Positions 15,560-24,855 of a stretch of 32,031 bases of DNA are shown here, piece after piece. Source of the stretch: Aquirufa beregesia (GTDB lineage Bacteria > Bacteroidota > Bacteroidia > Cytophagales > Spirosomataceae); the NCBI RefSeq assembly GCF_011090385.1, contig NZ_SEWW01000012.1, forward strand, positions 1 to 32,031, in the 5' to 3' direction. Under the pieces are notes generated by a model. It had not been told where the DNA came from, made no database searches, and worked only from the letters and a program-made list of their open reading frames with translations. Positions within the stretch are counted from its first letter, which is position 1. Each line of letters begins with the position of its first letter. The position numbers and the translations under genes were made by a program.

Positions 15560-15660
15560 TTTATCACAACAATGAGTCTGAAATTTTTACAATTTTCCTG
15601 ATTTCCTGTTTGTCAAATTAAATAATCTCCTGACAGTTACATACTCAATCATTGAATTAT

Positions 15661-15725
15661 AGTTGCATCTTTCGTTTGTAAGGGGAACTACACTGGACAA
15701 GCCATCAGAAATGATGGCTTGTTCT
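15661..15725 (+). terminator. Terminator-linked repeat C
   Basis: Core AGTTGCATCTTTCGT, GTAAGGGGAAC, hairpin AAGCCATCA/TGATGGCTT and a weaker T-rich tail. Upstream bases from about 15620 (TCCTGACAGTTACAT..CTCAATCA) match copy D, and downstream TCTATCAGAGAGTTA matches the sequence after copy E, so the full unit is longer than the core. Confidence 0.8.
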
Positions 15726-15825
15726 TTGTCTATCAGAGAGTTAGGGTTTTGCATCTGTCAATTTTTGCAAATTGCATAATCATTTGTAGCTTAGAGCGTA
15801 AAATAATCAAACGAACATACTAAAA

Positions 15826-16368
15826 ATGAAAAAAATCATTTATGCTCTGATTTTACCATTGGTTGTGGTAAGCGGATTAGTATTTGCAAATCGTGAAATT
15901 AGAAGTGAAACTTCTATAAAGTCAATCCCAAAGCCTCTTTCTGTAGTAGAAAGTAAAGCGGCATTGAAAAAATGGGAGGCTTCCCCTGATGGTATCATGT
16001 TCAAAAATTGGGAAGCGTCTCCTGTAGGTAAAAAAGTGCATGCAGGTGCTGCTAAAATAAATAAGGCTATTCGGGGGAACAGCAGTTTGGAGGGCGTTGT
16101 AACCTCTCTTTCGCTTCCAGAAGGTTCAAGCTTAGGTTTTGGAGTTATGGTAAAGATAAACGGTGACGATTATATCCTAGCTTTTGGGGGAGAAACTGAC
16201 AATGAATTCGATCAATTACGAAGCCTGAAAATGAATGACAAAATCATCATAAAAAGCCAATACGTATCGAAGGCGCCTAAGTATGCATATCCCATTGTAG
16301 CGGCGGCCATTGTAGCACGAGATCGTAAACTTATTTATAAACGCGCACCTCGCAAAGGTAGTTGTTAA
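15826..16368 (+). CDS. Exported protein with duplicated NWEASP motif
   Basis: The 180-residue protein has a signal peptide (about 1-21, MKKIIYALILPLVVVSGLVFA). Residues about 48-72 carry two tandem KWEASP/NWEASP units separated by 14 residues. The second half (about 88-175) is strand-rich (VVTSLSLPEGSSLGFGVMVKINGDDYILAFG) and resembles an OB-like or small beta-barrel fold, ending in a basic KRAPRKGSC tail. I do not recognise a named family. It stands alone between terminator-linked repeats C and D. Confidence 0.78.
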   Translation: MKKIIYALILPLVVVSGLVFANREIRSETSIKSIPKPLSVVESKAALKKWEASPDGIMFKNWEASPVGKKVHAGAAKINKAIRGNSSLEGVVTSLSLPEGSSLGFGVMVKINGDDYILAFGGETDNEFDQLRSLKMNDKIIIKSQYVSKAPKYAYPIVAAAIVARDRKLIYKRAPRKGSC

Positions 16369-16714
16369 GGAGATTAACCTCCTGCAATTTGATATGAAGT
16401 TTAACCCTTTAATATCCTGATAGTCACATTCTCAATCAAGGTATTATAGCTGCATCTTTCGTCTGTAAGGGAGCAAACAAGAAAGTCAGCGTTTCTGCTG
16501 ACTTTTTTGCTTATAATTTATCCTAATTTCATCCATTTGTCGACTTTGTGGGTTAAGCTCAAGGCTTTTACTACCCTGTTAGTAACCAAGGTAGATGATG
16601 AAAACCCCAAATGGGATACTTTAGGTAGAGTATGCTTGGATCTAAAACAAAATGAATCAAACAATTCGTTTATGAGCCATTTTTTGTCGCCAATTTTTTC
16701 ATACATTAGTTTTT
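16369..16714. other. Intergenic region with repeat D
   Basis: The 346-bp gap holds repeat D and its upstream extension. Open frames at 16507-16728 and opposite are low-complexity and are not called as genes. The ATG of the DUF3667 pseudogene follows. Confidence 0.55.
16448..16508 (+). terminator. Terminator-linked repeat D
   Basis: Core AGCTGCATCTTTCGT, GTAAGGGAGCAAACAAGAA, hairpin AAGTCAGC/GCTGACTT and T6. It starts 80 bp after the exported protein stop. The upstream extension (16411 onward) is shared with copy C. Confidence 0.85.
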
Positions 16715-17453
16715 ATGAGCAGTACTAATAAAAGGTGTAAGAATTGTCAACAAGAACTAAATGGAAAATTTTGTTCTAATTGTGGACAAGATTCTAATAC
16801 GCATCGTATGAGTATGCACTTTATTTGGCATGATTTACAGCATGGTTTTTTGCATTTTGATAATGGTATTTTTTATACAATCAAATAATTACTTTTCCGT
16901 CCTGGATATGCGATTAAAGATTATATCAATGGAAAACAGGCATCTCATTTTAAACCATTCTCATTCGTAATTATTATTGCAACGGTCTATAGATTACTAA
17001 GTAAAAACTTATTTTTTAATTCAGGGGATAGTCAATCCTTGGATTCTGTACTCAGAATGTATGTGTCCATGATAGAATGGACATTAAAGCATTTGACTTA
17101 TACGACAATCGCTTTAATTGTTACTACATCAATTGCCTCTTACTGGGCTTTCCAAAAACAAGGGTTTATTTTGCTGAGCATTTGGTTTTAAATACATATT
17201 ATCGTGGATTAGTTTTATTGGTGACTATATTGTTAATACCATTTATGTATCTATCGAATGATTTAGATATAAAATCTTTGATGATGTATGCGCCAGTTTC
17301 ACAGATGGTCGACTTTTATTGATGTATTGGTGTTATTATCAATTTTTTGATAAAATATCTTTTATCAAGTCTTTTGGAACGTCTTTGCTAGCCTATTTCT
17401 ACATGTCTGTGATTAACATGTTAATATTCATGTTATTTGTATTAATACTTTAG
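16715..17453 (+). pseudogene. DUF3667 membrane protein, broken by stop and frameshifts
   Basis: Starting at ATG 16715, the frame gives the zinc-ribbon start of DUF3667 proteins (RCKNCQQELNGKFCSNCGQD) and an amphipathic helix. It then meets an in-frame TAA at 16886-16888 (codon 58), where homologues usually carry Glu in a TIKELLFRPG segment. Reading continues in the same frame through FRPGYAIKDYINGK and membrane segments until about 17160. There the match moves to another frame (YFAEHLVLNTYYRG), and near 17320 it moves again (MYWCYYQFFDKISF) to the TAG at 17451. So there is one nonsense change and two frameshifts in a still recognisable gene, meaning recent decay. The protein would have been an inner-membrane protein of unknown function. 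Homology-based frames are from family recall. Confidence 0.88.
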
Positions 17454-17495
17454 AGCTATTAGCCCTATTTTATTTTCTATCAAAACGGTCAAAAA

Positions 17496-18155
17496 ATGAG
17501 CAAAATAGAAATTATCAATCAGTCAAATACCCTTTGGAATCAAGTTTCATTAGATGATTATGAAAATCATATGAAACACAGTACCGTAGGGCAGTTGAAA
17601 ATGTTAAGTGGCCTTACTCAAAAATACCTAGTTAAGTATCATCCCAAAAGCCCTTTATTTCTTGGTATTGCTGGGGGAAATGGATTAGAACATATTGACT
17701 CTACATCAGTTCAACAAGTGGTAGGGCTTGATATTAACGAAGCGTATCTCCAACAAACGCATATTCGATTTAAGGATTCTCTTCCACAATTGAAACTGAT
17801 AAAATGTAACATTGACGAAACGACTGAAACTTTCCTTCAGTCAGATTTTATTTGGGCAGCTTTGTTTTTGGAATATGTAGAGTTAAAAAATTGCATACAG
17901 TTTATGTTAAATAACCTCGCTGAAAAAGGAGTAGTTATTGTAACCATTCAATCGAATAATGGAAATGGTGCAGTTAGTGAGTCTGGAATTGAAGGGGTAA
18001 AAGTGCTAAGTGGTCAATTTAAGCGAATTGATAAAGAAATAATAATGACTGCAATGTCTGGGTTTGGCTTACATGTTGCAAATGAGGAGGAGAACATATT
18101 GCCCAATGGGAAAGTATTTTTGACTTTTGCTTTTCAGCGTAATGAAGCATTGTGA
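17496..18155 (+). CDS. Class I SAM-dependent methyltransferase
   Basis: The 219-residue protein has the Rossmann methyltransferase core: motif I LFLGIAGGNGLEHID (about 54-68), the acidic end of strand 2 at VVGLDINEAYL (Asp79), LKLIKCNID (near 98-107) and the motif IV-like DFIWAALFLEYVEL (near 117-130). The substrate cannot be read from the sequence; small-molecule methylation is typical of this size. The start lies 42 bp after the decayed DUF3667 gene. The stop is 44 bp before repeat E, which probably ends its transcript. Confidence 0.85.
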   Translation: MSKIEIINQSNTLWNQVSLDDYENHMKHSTVGQLKMLSGLTQKYLVKYHPKSPLFLGIAGGNGLEHIDSTSVQQVVGLDINEAYLQQTHIRFKDSLPQLKLIKCNIDETTETFLQSDFIWAALFLEYVELKNCIQFMLNNLAEKGVVIVTIQSNNGNGAVSESGIEGVKVLSGQFKRIDKEIIMTAMSGFGLHVANEEENILPNGKVFLTFAFQRNEAL

Positions 18156-18199
18156 TATTTTACTTTTCGGAAAGTAAGCAATTCATTAAAGACAATTTA

Positions 18200-18261
18200 G
18201 GCTGCAGCATTTCTCCTAATAAGGGAGCAAATGGGAAAGCCATCAGAGATGATGGCTTTTT
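18200..18261 (+). terminator. Terminator-linked repeat E
   Basis: Core GGCTGCAGCATTTC, AATAAGGGAGCAAATGGGAA, hairpin AAGCCATCA/TGATGGCTT and five T. The downstream TCTATCAGAGAGTTA segment is shared with copy C. Confidence 0.85.
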
Positions 18262-18330
18262 CTTAGTCTATCAGAGAGTTAAGAGTGTTGCATCTTTTTT
18301 ATTATATTTAATAAAACTTCTGTTAGAAAA

Positions 18331-18786
18331 ATGACGTATCAACTCAACTTAATCAAGCAAACAAGACATAATTTTTTAAATTTAATTGAGCCATTGTCTA
18401 TTGATGAACTAAACAAAATTCCTGATGGCTTTAATAACAATATAGCATGGAACTTGGGGCATATTGTGGCTAGTCAACAAATACTTTGTTATGTTCTTTC
18501 AGGCGTATTACCCAAAATTGGACAGGAATTTATTGATAAATATAAGAAAGGAACTAAGCCAGAAAGCTTCATTGGAAATGATGAAATACAACAATTAAAA
18601 GTTCTTTCACTTACTTTAATGGACGAGTTGGAAAAAGACATGAATACCAAATTGTTTGACAATTTTAAATCTTATACTACATCATACGGGTTTGAATTAA
18701 ATAATATAAATGATGCTATAAATTTCTTTTCTGTACATGATGCAATGCATTTTGGTGTATCGCTGTCCATTAAGAAATTGATTTAG
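18331..18786 (+). CDS. DinB-like four-helix protein
   Basis: The 151-residue protein matches the DinB/YfiT-like four-helix metalloenzyme fold. WNLGHI near 41-46 gives the first metal His (H45), and HDAMHF near 135-140 gives the second and third. The family includes nickel- or zinc-dependent thiol transferases; many members have unknown substrates. The size is normal and all three ligands are present, so the protein should be intact. It follows repeat E and precedes a convergent DUF3179 gene. Confidence 0.85.
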   Translation: MTYQLNLIKQTRHNFLNLIEPLSIDELNKIPDGFNNNIAWNLGHIVASQQILCYVLSGVLPKIGQEFIDKYKKGTKPESFIGNDEIQQLKVLSLTLMDELEKDMNTKLFDNFKSYTTSYGFELNNINDAINFFSVHDAMHFGVSLSIKKLI

Positions 18787-18892
18787 TTTATAGGGTTGGC
18801 ATTTTTACAAATATTTTGGTATACCGAGCTCATTTGTAATTAAACATACATGCACTCTCTTTAATACTTTAGTTCTAATGCTGTGTTTTATC

Positions 18893-20065
18893 TTAATACT
18901 TGGTGGTATTTGGATGAAACGTTTCCCAGCTGTGCCAAAACTCCTGATGAGCAGCAATGGGTTTAAGAGCCAAATTAGAAGAGAGAGCTTGTCCCTTTAA
19001 ATTATATACTTGGTTGTTTTCAAATAGCTTATTCCCTTTAAAGACAAAGCTACTTTGTTTGTTAGGTCTTTCAAAAGCGAAAAAGCTCCTGTCGTCGTTT
19101 GCTAACACGAGCAAGATGGGTTTATTGGCTAGATCTAGTTGTATTATGCGCTCTTTTTTTAATCGATTCCAATCGATTGCAACGCTCTTGTGCGCAATTT
19201 CAATTCCTACTACCCATGATTTTCTTTTCCAAGATAGAGAGTCTGTTCCTGTCAATTCCTTTTTGGATTTTCCTGTCTCGTATTTACCGGTAGAATCATA
19301 ATTTTCTTTAAATTCTGGGTCAGGTTGCATGATTTTAGAATTGGGATAAAGCTTTAACCACATAGCGAGGGACATTTGTTGCGCTTGGATTTCTGGCAAT
19401 AATGTACCCTTTAATGGCCCTATTAATGCTTCTCCATTCGCTTGTCTCCACCAACTTTTTGTAGTTTTATCCTCAAACATGGCATTAAAGTGGTCCATGC
19501 CAACTAATCGAAACACCTCCAATTTCCCATTCACTTTTGGCTCAAATACTCGTCCTGTTCTACATACTGTACAGTAAGTAACCATGACCTCTTTATCTCC
19601 CACTTTATCTCGAACTTGGTGATGATAGCCAATGAGTGAAATAGGATATGCTTTTGATTCGCCTTCTATATTAACACCAATGATCAGCCGATCGAGCGGG
19701 ATTTTATTGCTTTTGGCTTCAACGAGTAGAAGACTCTTCGGTTGATAAAACATTGCATCAGCCGCCATGACAAAATTTAATACATAGAAGGTTGTAATAC
19801 TGATTGCTAGTGCAAAAAAGAATATCAACTTGTTGAAAACGAATGTGTGATATGCCCCTGCAACACTTAAAATGAGAAAGCCAAAACGAAATATCCATCG
19901 ATTTGTGTAAAGAAAAAATGCAAGTTCAATACTATTTATGCTCTGTGATCCAGGCATAGGCATAATAAAGAACACATTTAAAATCTCAAATAAGATGATT
20001 CCAGCAATGCCAATAAAGAAAAGAAATTTCATAGTCATATTCGTATTTTGGCTTTTCAGAATCAA
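18893..20065 (-). CDS. DUF3179 membrane-anchored protein
   Basis: The 390-residue protein starts with about four transmembrane helices (residues 13-105) and then has a large DUF3179 domain. Its hallmark VTYCTVCRTGRVFEP, at about 164-178, carries two Cys three residues apart, and a FNAMFEDKTTKSWWRQANGEALIGPLKG segment follows. The soluble domain is expected to face the periplasm. The CxxC-type pair may be redox- or metal-active, but the biochemical role of DUF3179 is not established. A second Met at residue 11 may be the real start. The gene is divergent from the TonB-receptor locus and shares its promoter region, which holds a perfect palindrome. Confidence 0.85.
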   Translation of the reverse strand: MILKSQNTNMTMKFLFFIGIAGIILFEILNVFFIMPMPGSQSINSIELAFFLYTNRWIFRFGFLILSVAGAYHTFVFNKLIFFFALAISITTFYVLNFVMAADAMFYQPKSLLLVEAKSNKIPLDRLIIGVNIEGESKAYPISLIGYHHQVRDKVGDKEVMVTYCTVCRTGRVFEPKVNGKLEVFRLVGMDHFNAMFEDKTTKSWWRQANGEALIGPLKGTLLPEIQAQQMSLAMWLKLYPNSKIMQPDPEFKENYDSTGKYETGKSKKELTGTDSLSWKRKSWVVGIEIAHKSVAIDWNRLKKERIIQLDLANKPILLVLANDDRSFFAFERPNKQSSFVFKGNKLFENNQVYNLKGQALSSNLALKPIAAHQEFWHSWETFHPNTTKY

Positions 20066-20102
20066 TTTATGATCAAAAGTAGAACTTTTAATGAATCTAA
20101 AA

Positions 20103-20121
20103 TTCCAAATTTAATTTGGAA
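20103..20121. promoter_or_regulatory. Perfect 19-bp palindrome, candidate operator
   Basis: TTCCAAATT, one T, AATTTGGAA: a perfect inverted repeat in the 89-bp divergent promoter region of the DUF3179 gene and the transporter locus. A half-site AATTTGG recurs at 20140-20146, just before the plus-strand start. This placement suggests binding of a dimeric regulator, though no regulator gene is in the window. Confidence 0.65.
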
Positions 20122-20154
20122 GAGTCCTATAAAACTCACTAATTTGGTAGAGAA

Positions 20155-20667
20155 ATGAAAAAAATACTTGCAATAGTGCTATTTGGTGTACTGCTTTATC
20201 AGGCAGGGGGCTTTGCATTGCAGTATTTATCGAATGAATCATCTATTATTGACTCGTCCACAGAAACAGTCGTTGTAAAAATCCCGATCAATCTACCGTA
20301 TCAAACGGATTGGATTTCTGCTGAAGAGGTTTCAGGGTCGGTGCGACAAGGAGAGGAATTCTATGAGATGAAGGAGAGAAAAGTAGTCAACGATACATTG
20401 GTTACGGTGATGGTGAAGGATAAGAATGCGCGTGACAACTTTTTGGATTTTGCTGAAAAGGTAAATGAGCATTTGAAAGACGAACCTGGATCCGCTCCTG
20501 CTAAAACAAAACTTATTAATATCCTAGTCAAGGAATATTGTGCTCAAGTTTCTTCATGGGTATTTTATATCATTGAATGGCCAGTTGAAAGACCTAATTC
20601 CATCCATTCTATCTTACCTACTCAAGACATTTCGTCTGACTTTTTCTCGCCTCCTAGGCACGCTTAA
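20155..20667 (+). CDS. Short exported protein upstream of TonB receptor
   Basis: The 170-residue product has an N-terminal signal or anchor helix (about 3-25). The rest is soluble, mixed strand and helix, with a C-terminal SDFFSPPRHA tail. Short exported proteins with a similar SPPR-type ending are often encoded just upstream of TonB-dependent receptors in Bacteroidota. Their function is unknown. It begins 34 bp after the palindrome. A 169-bp gap with a small inverted repeat (20747-20762) separates it from the receptor, which may therefore have its own promoter. Confidence 0.75.
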   Translation: MKKILAIVLFGVLLYQAGGFALQYLSNESSIIDSSTETVVVKIPINLPYQTDWISAEEVSGSVRQGEEFYEMKERKVVNDTLVTVMVKDKNARDNFLDFAEKVNEHLKDEPGSAPAKTKLINILVKEYCAQVSSWVFYIIEWPVERPNSIHSILPTQDISSDFFSPPRHA

Positions 20668-20746
20668 TTTTCTTTTCTTGATTTTGTAAGGCATTTACAG
20701 TCTTGCAATATTCTCTTTGTCGATTTTCAGTTTCGGATTATTAATT

Positions 20747-20762
20747 CGATTCGCATGAATCG
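20747..20762. promoter_or_regulatory. Small inverted repeat upstream of TonB receptor
   Basis: CGATTC-GCAT-GAATCG is a perfect 6-bp stem with 4-base loop, 74 bp before the receptor start. It may be an operator or 5'-leader hairpin; evidence is weak. Confidence 0.35.
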
Positions 20763-20836
20763 TGCTCTTTAATTTCTAGGGTATAATCATGTCTATTTAA
20801 TCGACTTTTATTAAGCGTTTAAACAGATTTTATACA

Positions 20837-23608
20837 ATGAAAAAGTTTTTATTCATACTATTCTTATTTTCTACAGTTCAATTATTTGCCCAAAAGGTTA
20901 AAATTTCGGGTATCGTTACATCTTCTGAGTCGAATGAGTGCATCCCTGGTGCTAGCATTCGCGTGAAGGGATCCTCTACAGGAGTAAGCACTAATGCAAA
21001 AGGGGAATTTGAGTTAGCGGTTAGTAATGTAAAAATTCCATTTACGATTACAATATCAGCAGTCGGTTATGGCGTTGTTGAAGTACCTATTAGTTCAGAA
21101 AACCAATCGATTAGTATTGTTTTGGCGTTTAAATCAATACTCCTTATTGAGGTAGTAAGCTCAGCCACCAGGGTAAATCAAAATATATTAGAATCTCCGG
21201 TAAGTATTGAAAAAATGAGCAATAAAGCGATTAAAGAAAATCCATCATTTACGTTTTATGATGGTTTAGTTAATTTAAAAGGGCTTGAAGCAGTTACAAG
21301 CAGTATCACGTACAAGCAGATTAATACACGTGGTTTTAATACGACTGGAAATTCGCGTTTTTTACAATTGGTGGATGGGGTAGATAATCAAACTCCGGGA
21401 TTAAATTTTGCAGTGGGCAATCAATTTGGTGCATCTGATTTAGATGTTGAATCAGCTGAGGTGATTCCAGGTGCAGCTTCTGCGCTTTATGGACCGGTGG
21501 CATTTAATGGGTTATTATCTATTAAAACAAAGGATGCATTTAAATATCAAGGCTTATCTTTTTCAATCAAAAGTGGTTTAAATCACGTTGGGGAGAGTTT
21601 TTCAGATCCTAAAGGACTAAATGATTTTGCTTTTCGTTTTGCTAAATCATTTAATGATAAGATTGCATTTAAGGTTAATGCGTCTTATTTAGCGGGTACA
21701 GATTGGTATGCGAATAATTATACGGATGTTAATGCCTCTATTCCAGGAGCAAATCGTGGACCAAATAATCCGGCTAGAGATGCATTAAATATTTATGGCG
21801 ATGAGGTGACTAAAAATATTGCTGGAGTAGGAGTAGTTAATCGTACAGGATACGAAGAAAAGGATTTAATGAATTATGGTGTATATAGCTTCAAACTTAA
21901 TGGTGCGTTGCAATATAAAATCAGCAAAAATCTGGAGGCTATCTATCAATATAATTTTGGACAAGGCACAGCTAGTTATACAGGAAGTAGTCGTTTTGAT
22001 TTAAATAATTTTACACTTCAAACTCATCGTTTAGAACTTCGTGGAAGTAATTTCTTCATTCGTGGATACTCCGTTCAAGAAAACTCAAATGATTCATATA
22101 ATACGCGCTCATTAGGACAATTCATTAACCGTACATGGGTTCAGGATTTAAATGGACAAGTTGTTTCTCCTGCAAATGCTGATGCTATGTGGTTTACTCG
22201 TTATGAAGCAGCGTTTAAGGGTACTGTAAATAGTGTTTCTGCAAACGATAATAGTGCGGCTCGTGCCTTTGCAGATAGAGGTAGATTAGCACCAGGAACT
22301 AGGGCCTTTGATGCGGCGAAAGATGCTTCAATACACAATTATGGATTAAGTGGAGCAGGCGTATTTAGTGCTAGTAAGTTTTATCATGCAGATGGACAAT
22401 ATGATTTGAGCAAAGACATCAAGTTTGTTGACTTATTAGTAGGTGGTAGTGTTCGTCAATACAGCATGTTTACAAATGGAAGTTTATTCGATGATGCAAA
22501 GAATCCAATTAGTATTTTAGAGTGGGGTAGTTTTGTGCAAGCAAGCAAAAAGTTGTTTAATGAAAAATTAAAACTAGCCGCTTCACTTCGTTATGATAAG
22601 AATGAAAACTTCCAAGGGAATTCCACACCTCGTTTTTCAGGGGTTTATTCTGTAACACCATTACATAACTTTAGAGCATCTTATCAAACCGGTTTCCGTA
22701 ATCCAACACCTGTTGATCAGTTTATTAAGTTGAATGTAGGGCCAATTACGATTTTGGGTGGTGCACCTAATAATAGTGCAGGTATGAATATTTATGAAAA
22801 CAGCTACACGGCTAATTCAGTAAATGCATTTGGAAATGCGGTAGGAACGGCAATTGGTGTAGGAACTCCTCCTCCAGTTGCTATCGCGGCTAATAAGGAT
22901 TTATTGGTTAAAGCAAACGTAGCCTATATTAAGCCAGAGCAACAAAAGGCATTTGAATTAGGGTATAAAGGGGTTGTTAATGGAAAACTATTAATAGACC
23001 TTAACTATTACCAAAGCTGGTATACCGATTTTATCTTAAATACGGTGGTTATTCAACCTGCTGCACCTGTTTTAGGATCAGATGGAAAACCAAATATTGG
23101 AGCTGCGTACCAAGTGGCGGCTAGATCAGTAAATGCATACCAATTATATACGAATGCATCTGATGAGGTTTCTGCACAAGGATTCAGTTTAGGTCTAACC
23201 TATTTACTAGATAAAGGCTATGTTTTAGGAGGAAACTTAACTAACTCAAATTTTAATTTAGGTAGCGCAAACGTAAATAATATTGCTCAATTTAATACAC
23301 CTGAATATAGCACGAATTTGAATTTTGGTAATGCAAATATTGGGGGCAGCAATTATGGATTCAACGTAAATCTGCACTGGCAAAGTCAATTTGATTGGTA
23401 TGGTACTTTTAATGGAAACAGACCAGGTACAATCCCAGCGTATTCATTAGCTGACGTTCAGATTAATAAGAAACTGCCAAAACAAAATGTTACGATTAAA
23501 TTAGGTGCTAGCAATTTGTTTAATAATCACGTTTCGCAATCTTATGGCTCTCCAGCTATTGGTGGTATTTATTACATCTCTTTGGTTTACGATAATCCAT
23601 TAAAATAA
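20837..23608 (+). CDS. TonB-dependent outer-membrane receptor
   Basis: The 923-residue receptor has a signal peptide (about 1-18, ending in LFAQ). A carboxypeptidase-regulatory-like beta domain follows at about 20-105 (VKISGIVTSSESNECIPGASIRVKGSSTGVSTNAKGEFEL), then a plug domain at about 115-240 with the INTRGFN...RFLQLVDGVDNQTPG and VIPGAASALYGPVAFNGLLSIKTK motifs. The remainder is a 22-strand barrel rich in alternating Asn/Tyr/Phe. The chain ends in SLVYDNPLK, without the usual terminal Phe. It lies 2 bp before the MFS gene, so uptake across the outer and inner membrane looks co-expressed. The ligand is unknown; nothing shows siderophore or vitamin use. Confidence 0.92.
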   Translation: MKKFLFILFLFSTVQLFAQKVKISGIVTSSESNECIPGASIRVKGSSTGVSTNAKGEFELAVSNVKIPFTITISAVGYGVVEVPISSENQSISIVLAFKSILLIEVVSSATRVNQNILESPVSIEKMSNKAIKENPSFTFYDGLVNLKGLEAVTSSITYKQINTRGFNTTGNSRFLQLVDGVDNQTPGLNFAVGNQFGASDLDVESAEVIPGAASALYGPVAFNGLLSIKTKDAFKYQGLSFSIKSGLNHVGESFSDPKGLNDFAFRFAKSFNDKIAFKVNASYLAGTDWYANNYTDVNASIPGANRGPNNPARDALNIYGDEVTKNIAGVGVVNRTGYEEKDLMNYGVYSFKLNGALQYKISKNLEAIYQYNFGQGTASYTGSSRFDLNNFTLQTHRLELRGSNFFIRGYSVQENSNDSYNTRSLGQFINRTWVQDLNGQVVSPANADAMWFTRYEAAFKGTVNSVSANDNSAARAFADRGRLAPGTRAFDAAKDASIHNYGLSGAGVFSASKFYHADGQYDLSKDIKFVDLLVGGSVRQYSMFTNGSLFDDAKNPISILEWGSFVQASKKLFNEKLKLAASLRYDKNENFQGNSTPRFSGVYSVTPLHNFRASYQTGFRNPTPVDQFIKLNVGPITILGGAPNNSAGMNIYENSYTANSVNAFGNAVGTAIGVGTPPPVAIAANKDLLVKANVAYIKPEQQKAFELGYKGVVNGKLLIDLNYYQSWYTDFILNTVVIQPAAPVLGSDGKPNIGAAYQVAARSVNAYQLYTNASDEVSAQGFSLGLTYLLDKGYVLGGNLTNSNFNLGSANVNNIAQFNTPEYSTNLNFGNANIGGSNYGFNVNLHWQSQFDWYGTFNGNRPGTIPAYSLADVQINKKLPKQNVTIKLGASNLFNNHVSQSYGSPAIGGIYYISLVYDNPLK

Positions 23609-23610
23609 CA

Positions 23611-24852
23611 ATGAAGGATTTAGAGATGTCGAAAACAAGTAAATACACCAATTATTTGGCAGTGGTATTCGTCCTATGCTTTATAAGTAATGTACTAGGG
23701 GGCTCCGTTTCCACCCTAATATCGGTTTACCTCCCTGTGGTCATTAAAGACTTACAGGGAGATATAGCCCCAAATCAATTGAATAACATTAGTGGTGTTA
23801 TTAATGCGTTCTTCATTTTTGGTTGGGCCATTGGAGGCTTTACTTGGGGCGTAATAAGTGATCGGATTGGAAGGAGAAAGGCATTAGTTTATTCTATTGC
23901 AGGATATGGTGTATTTACGATTTTGACAGGTTTGATGACATCTTGGGAGGGCTTGGTTCTTTGTCGTGTTATGAGTGGTTTTGGTGTAGGTGGTGAGATG
24001 GTGGTAGCTACTACATTTATTAGTGAAATATGGCCAAAGAAAAACAATGCGGTCATGTTAGGAATTTTATCCATTGCTTTTCCGATTGGTATTTTTGCTG
24101 CAGGTGCAATTAATGTTGTTTTGCCAGATTGGCATCAAGGATTTTTAATTGGATTAATACCCTTATTAATGGCTGTTCTTGGATTGTTTATTATAAAAGA
24201 ATCAGAGGAATGGTTATCGCAAGAACAAAAGGCGTCAGTATTCGCTTTGAATAACGTATTTGCTCAAGAAAATCGAAAAGAAGTAATAATAGGCTCTTTA
24301 TTATTTGGATCCATGTTAATTGGACTGTGGGCTATTTTTTCTTGGATGCCTACCTGGATTCAAAGTTTAATGGTATATGATGCACCTAAAGAAAGAGGAT
24401 TAAGCATGATGTTTTTAGGTATGGGAGGATTAGCAGGAGGGTTCTTATCAGGATGGTTAGTGAAGTTAATTGGTTTACGGAAGTCAATGTTATCTTGTTT
24501 TACTGTTTGCACCGTAATGTCATTTGTTCTTTTTAAGACTAATTCTACTGTTACAAATATCGTATATGTTGAAATTGTTATTATGGCCTTGTTTTTTGGG
24601 GCTAGCCAAGGGGTTCTTTCTTCTTACATTCCACAGCTTTTTCCTACGGCAATTAGAGCAACAGCCACAGGATTCTGTTTTAATGTTGGAAGATTATTTA
24701 CAGGTTCTGCCGTATTATTTATTGGAGTTTTGGTAACAGGTTTAGGGGGTTATGGGAATGCCATTTTCCTTTTTTCACTTGTTTTTGTTTTGGGATTATT
24801 GGTAACACTTTTTGTTGTTAAGGATGATAAATCATCTATAAATTTGAAATAA
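23611..24852 (+). CDS. MFS transporter, organic-acid/aromatic-like
   Basis: The 413-residue protein has 12 hydrophobic segments. MFS motif A is GVISDRIGRRK (about 80-90), and a second-half counterpart is seen as GWLVKLIGLRKS (about 283-294). The layout resembles the sugar/organic-acid and aromatic-acid:H+ symporter branches. A Met at residue 6 is a possible alternative start. It probably moves the compound imported by the adjacent TonB receptor across the inner membrane. It is tightly linked downstream to three AhpD-like enzymes (3-bp gap). Direction and substrate are inferred. Confidence 0.87.
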   Translation: MKDLEMSKTSKYTNYLAVVFVLCFISNVLGGSVSTLISVYLPVVIKDLQGDIAPNQLNNISGVINAFFIFGWAIGGFTWGVISDRIGRRKALVYSIAGYGVFTILTGLMTSWEGLVLCRVMSGFGVGGEMVVATTFISEIWPKKNNAVMLGILSIAFPIGIFAAGAINVVLPDWHQGFLIGLIPLLMAVLGLFIIKESEEWLSQEQKASVFALNNVFAQENRKEVIIGSLLFGSMLIGLWAIFSWMPTWIQSLMVYDAPKERGLSMMFLGMGGLAGGFLSGWLVKLIGLRKSMLSCFTVCTVMSFVLFKTNSTVTNIVYVEIVIMALFFGASQGVLSSYIPQLFPTAIRATATGFCFNVGRLFTGSAVLFIGVLVTGLGGYGNAIFLFSLVFVLGLLVTLFVVKDDKSSINLK

Positions 24853-24855
24853 AAT

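Noticed and set aside
16507-16728. Short frames on both strands before the DUF3667 pseudogene
   Set aside because: Repeat D and the pseudogene start account for this DNA, and the translations are not protein-like.
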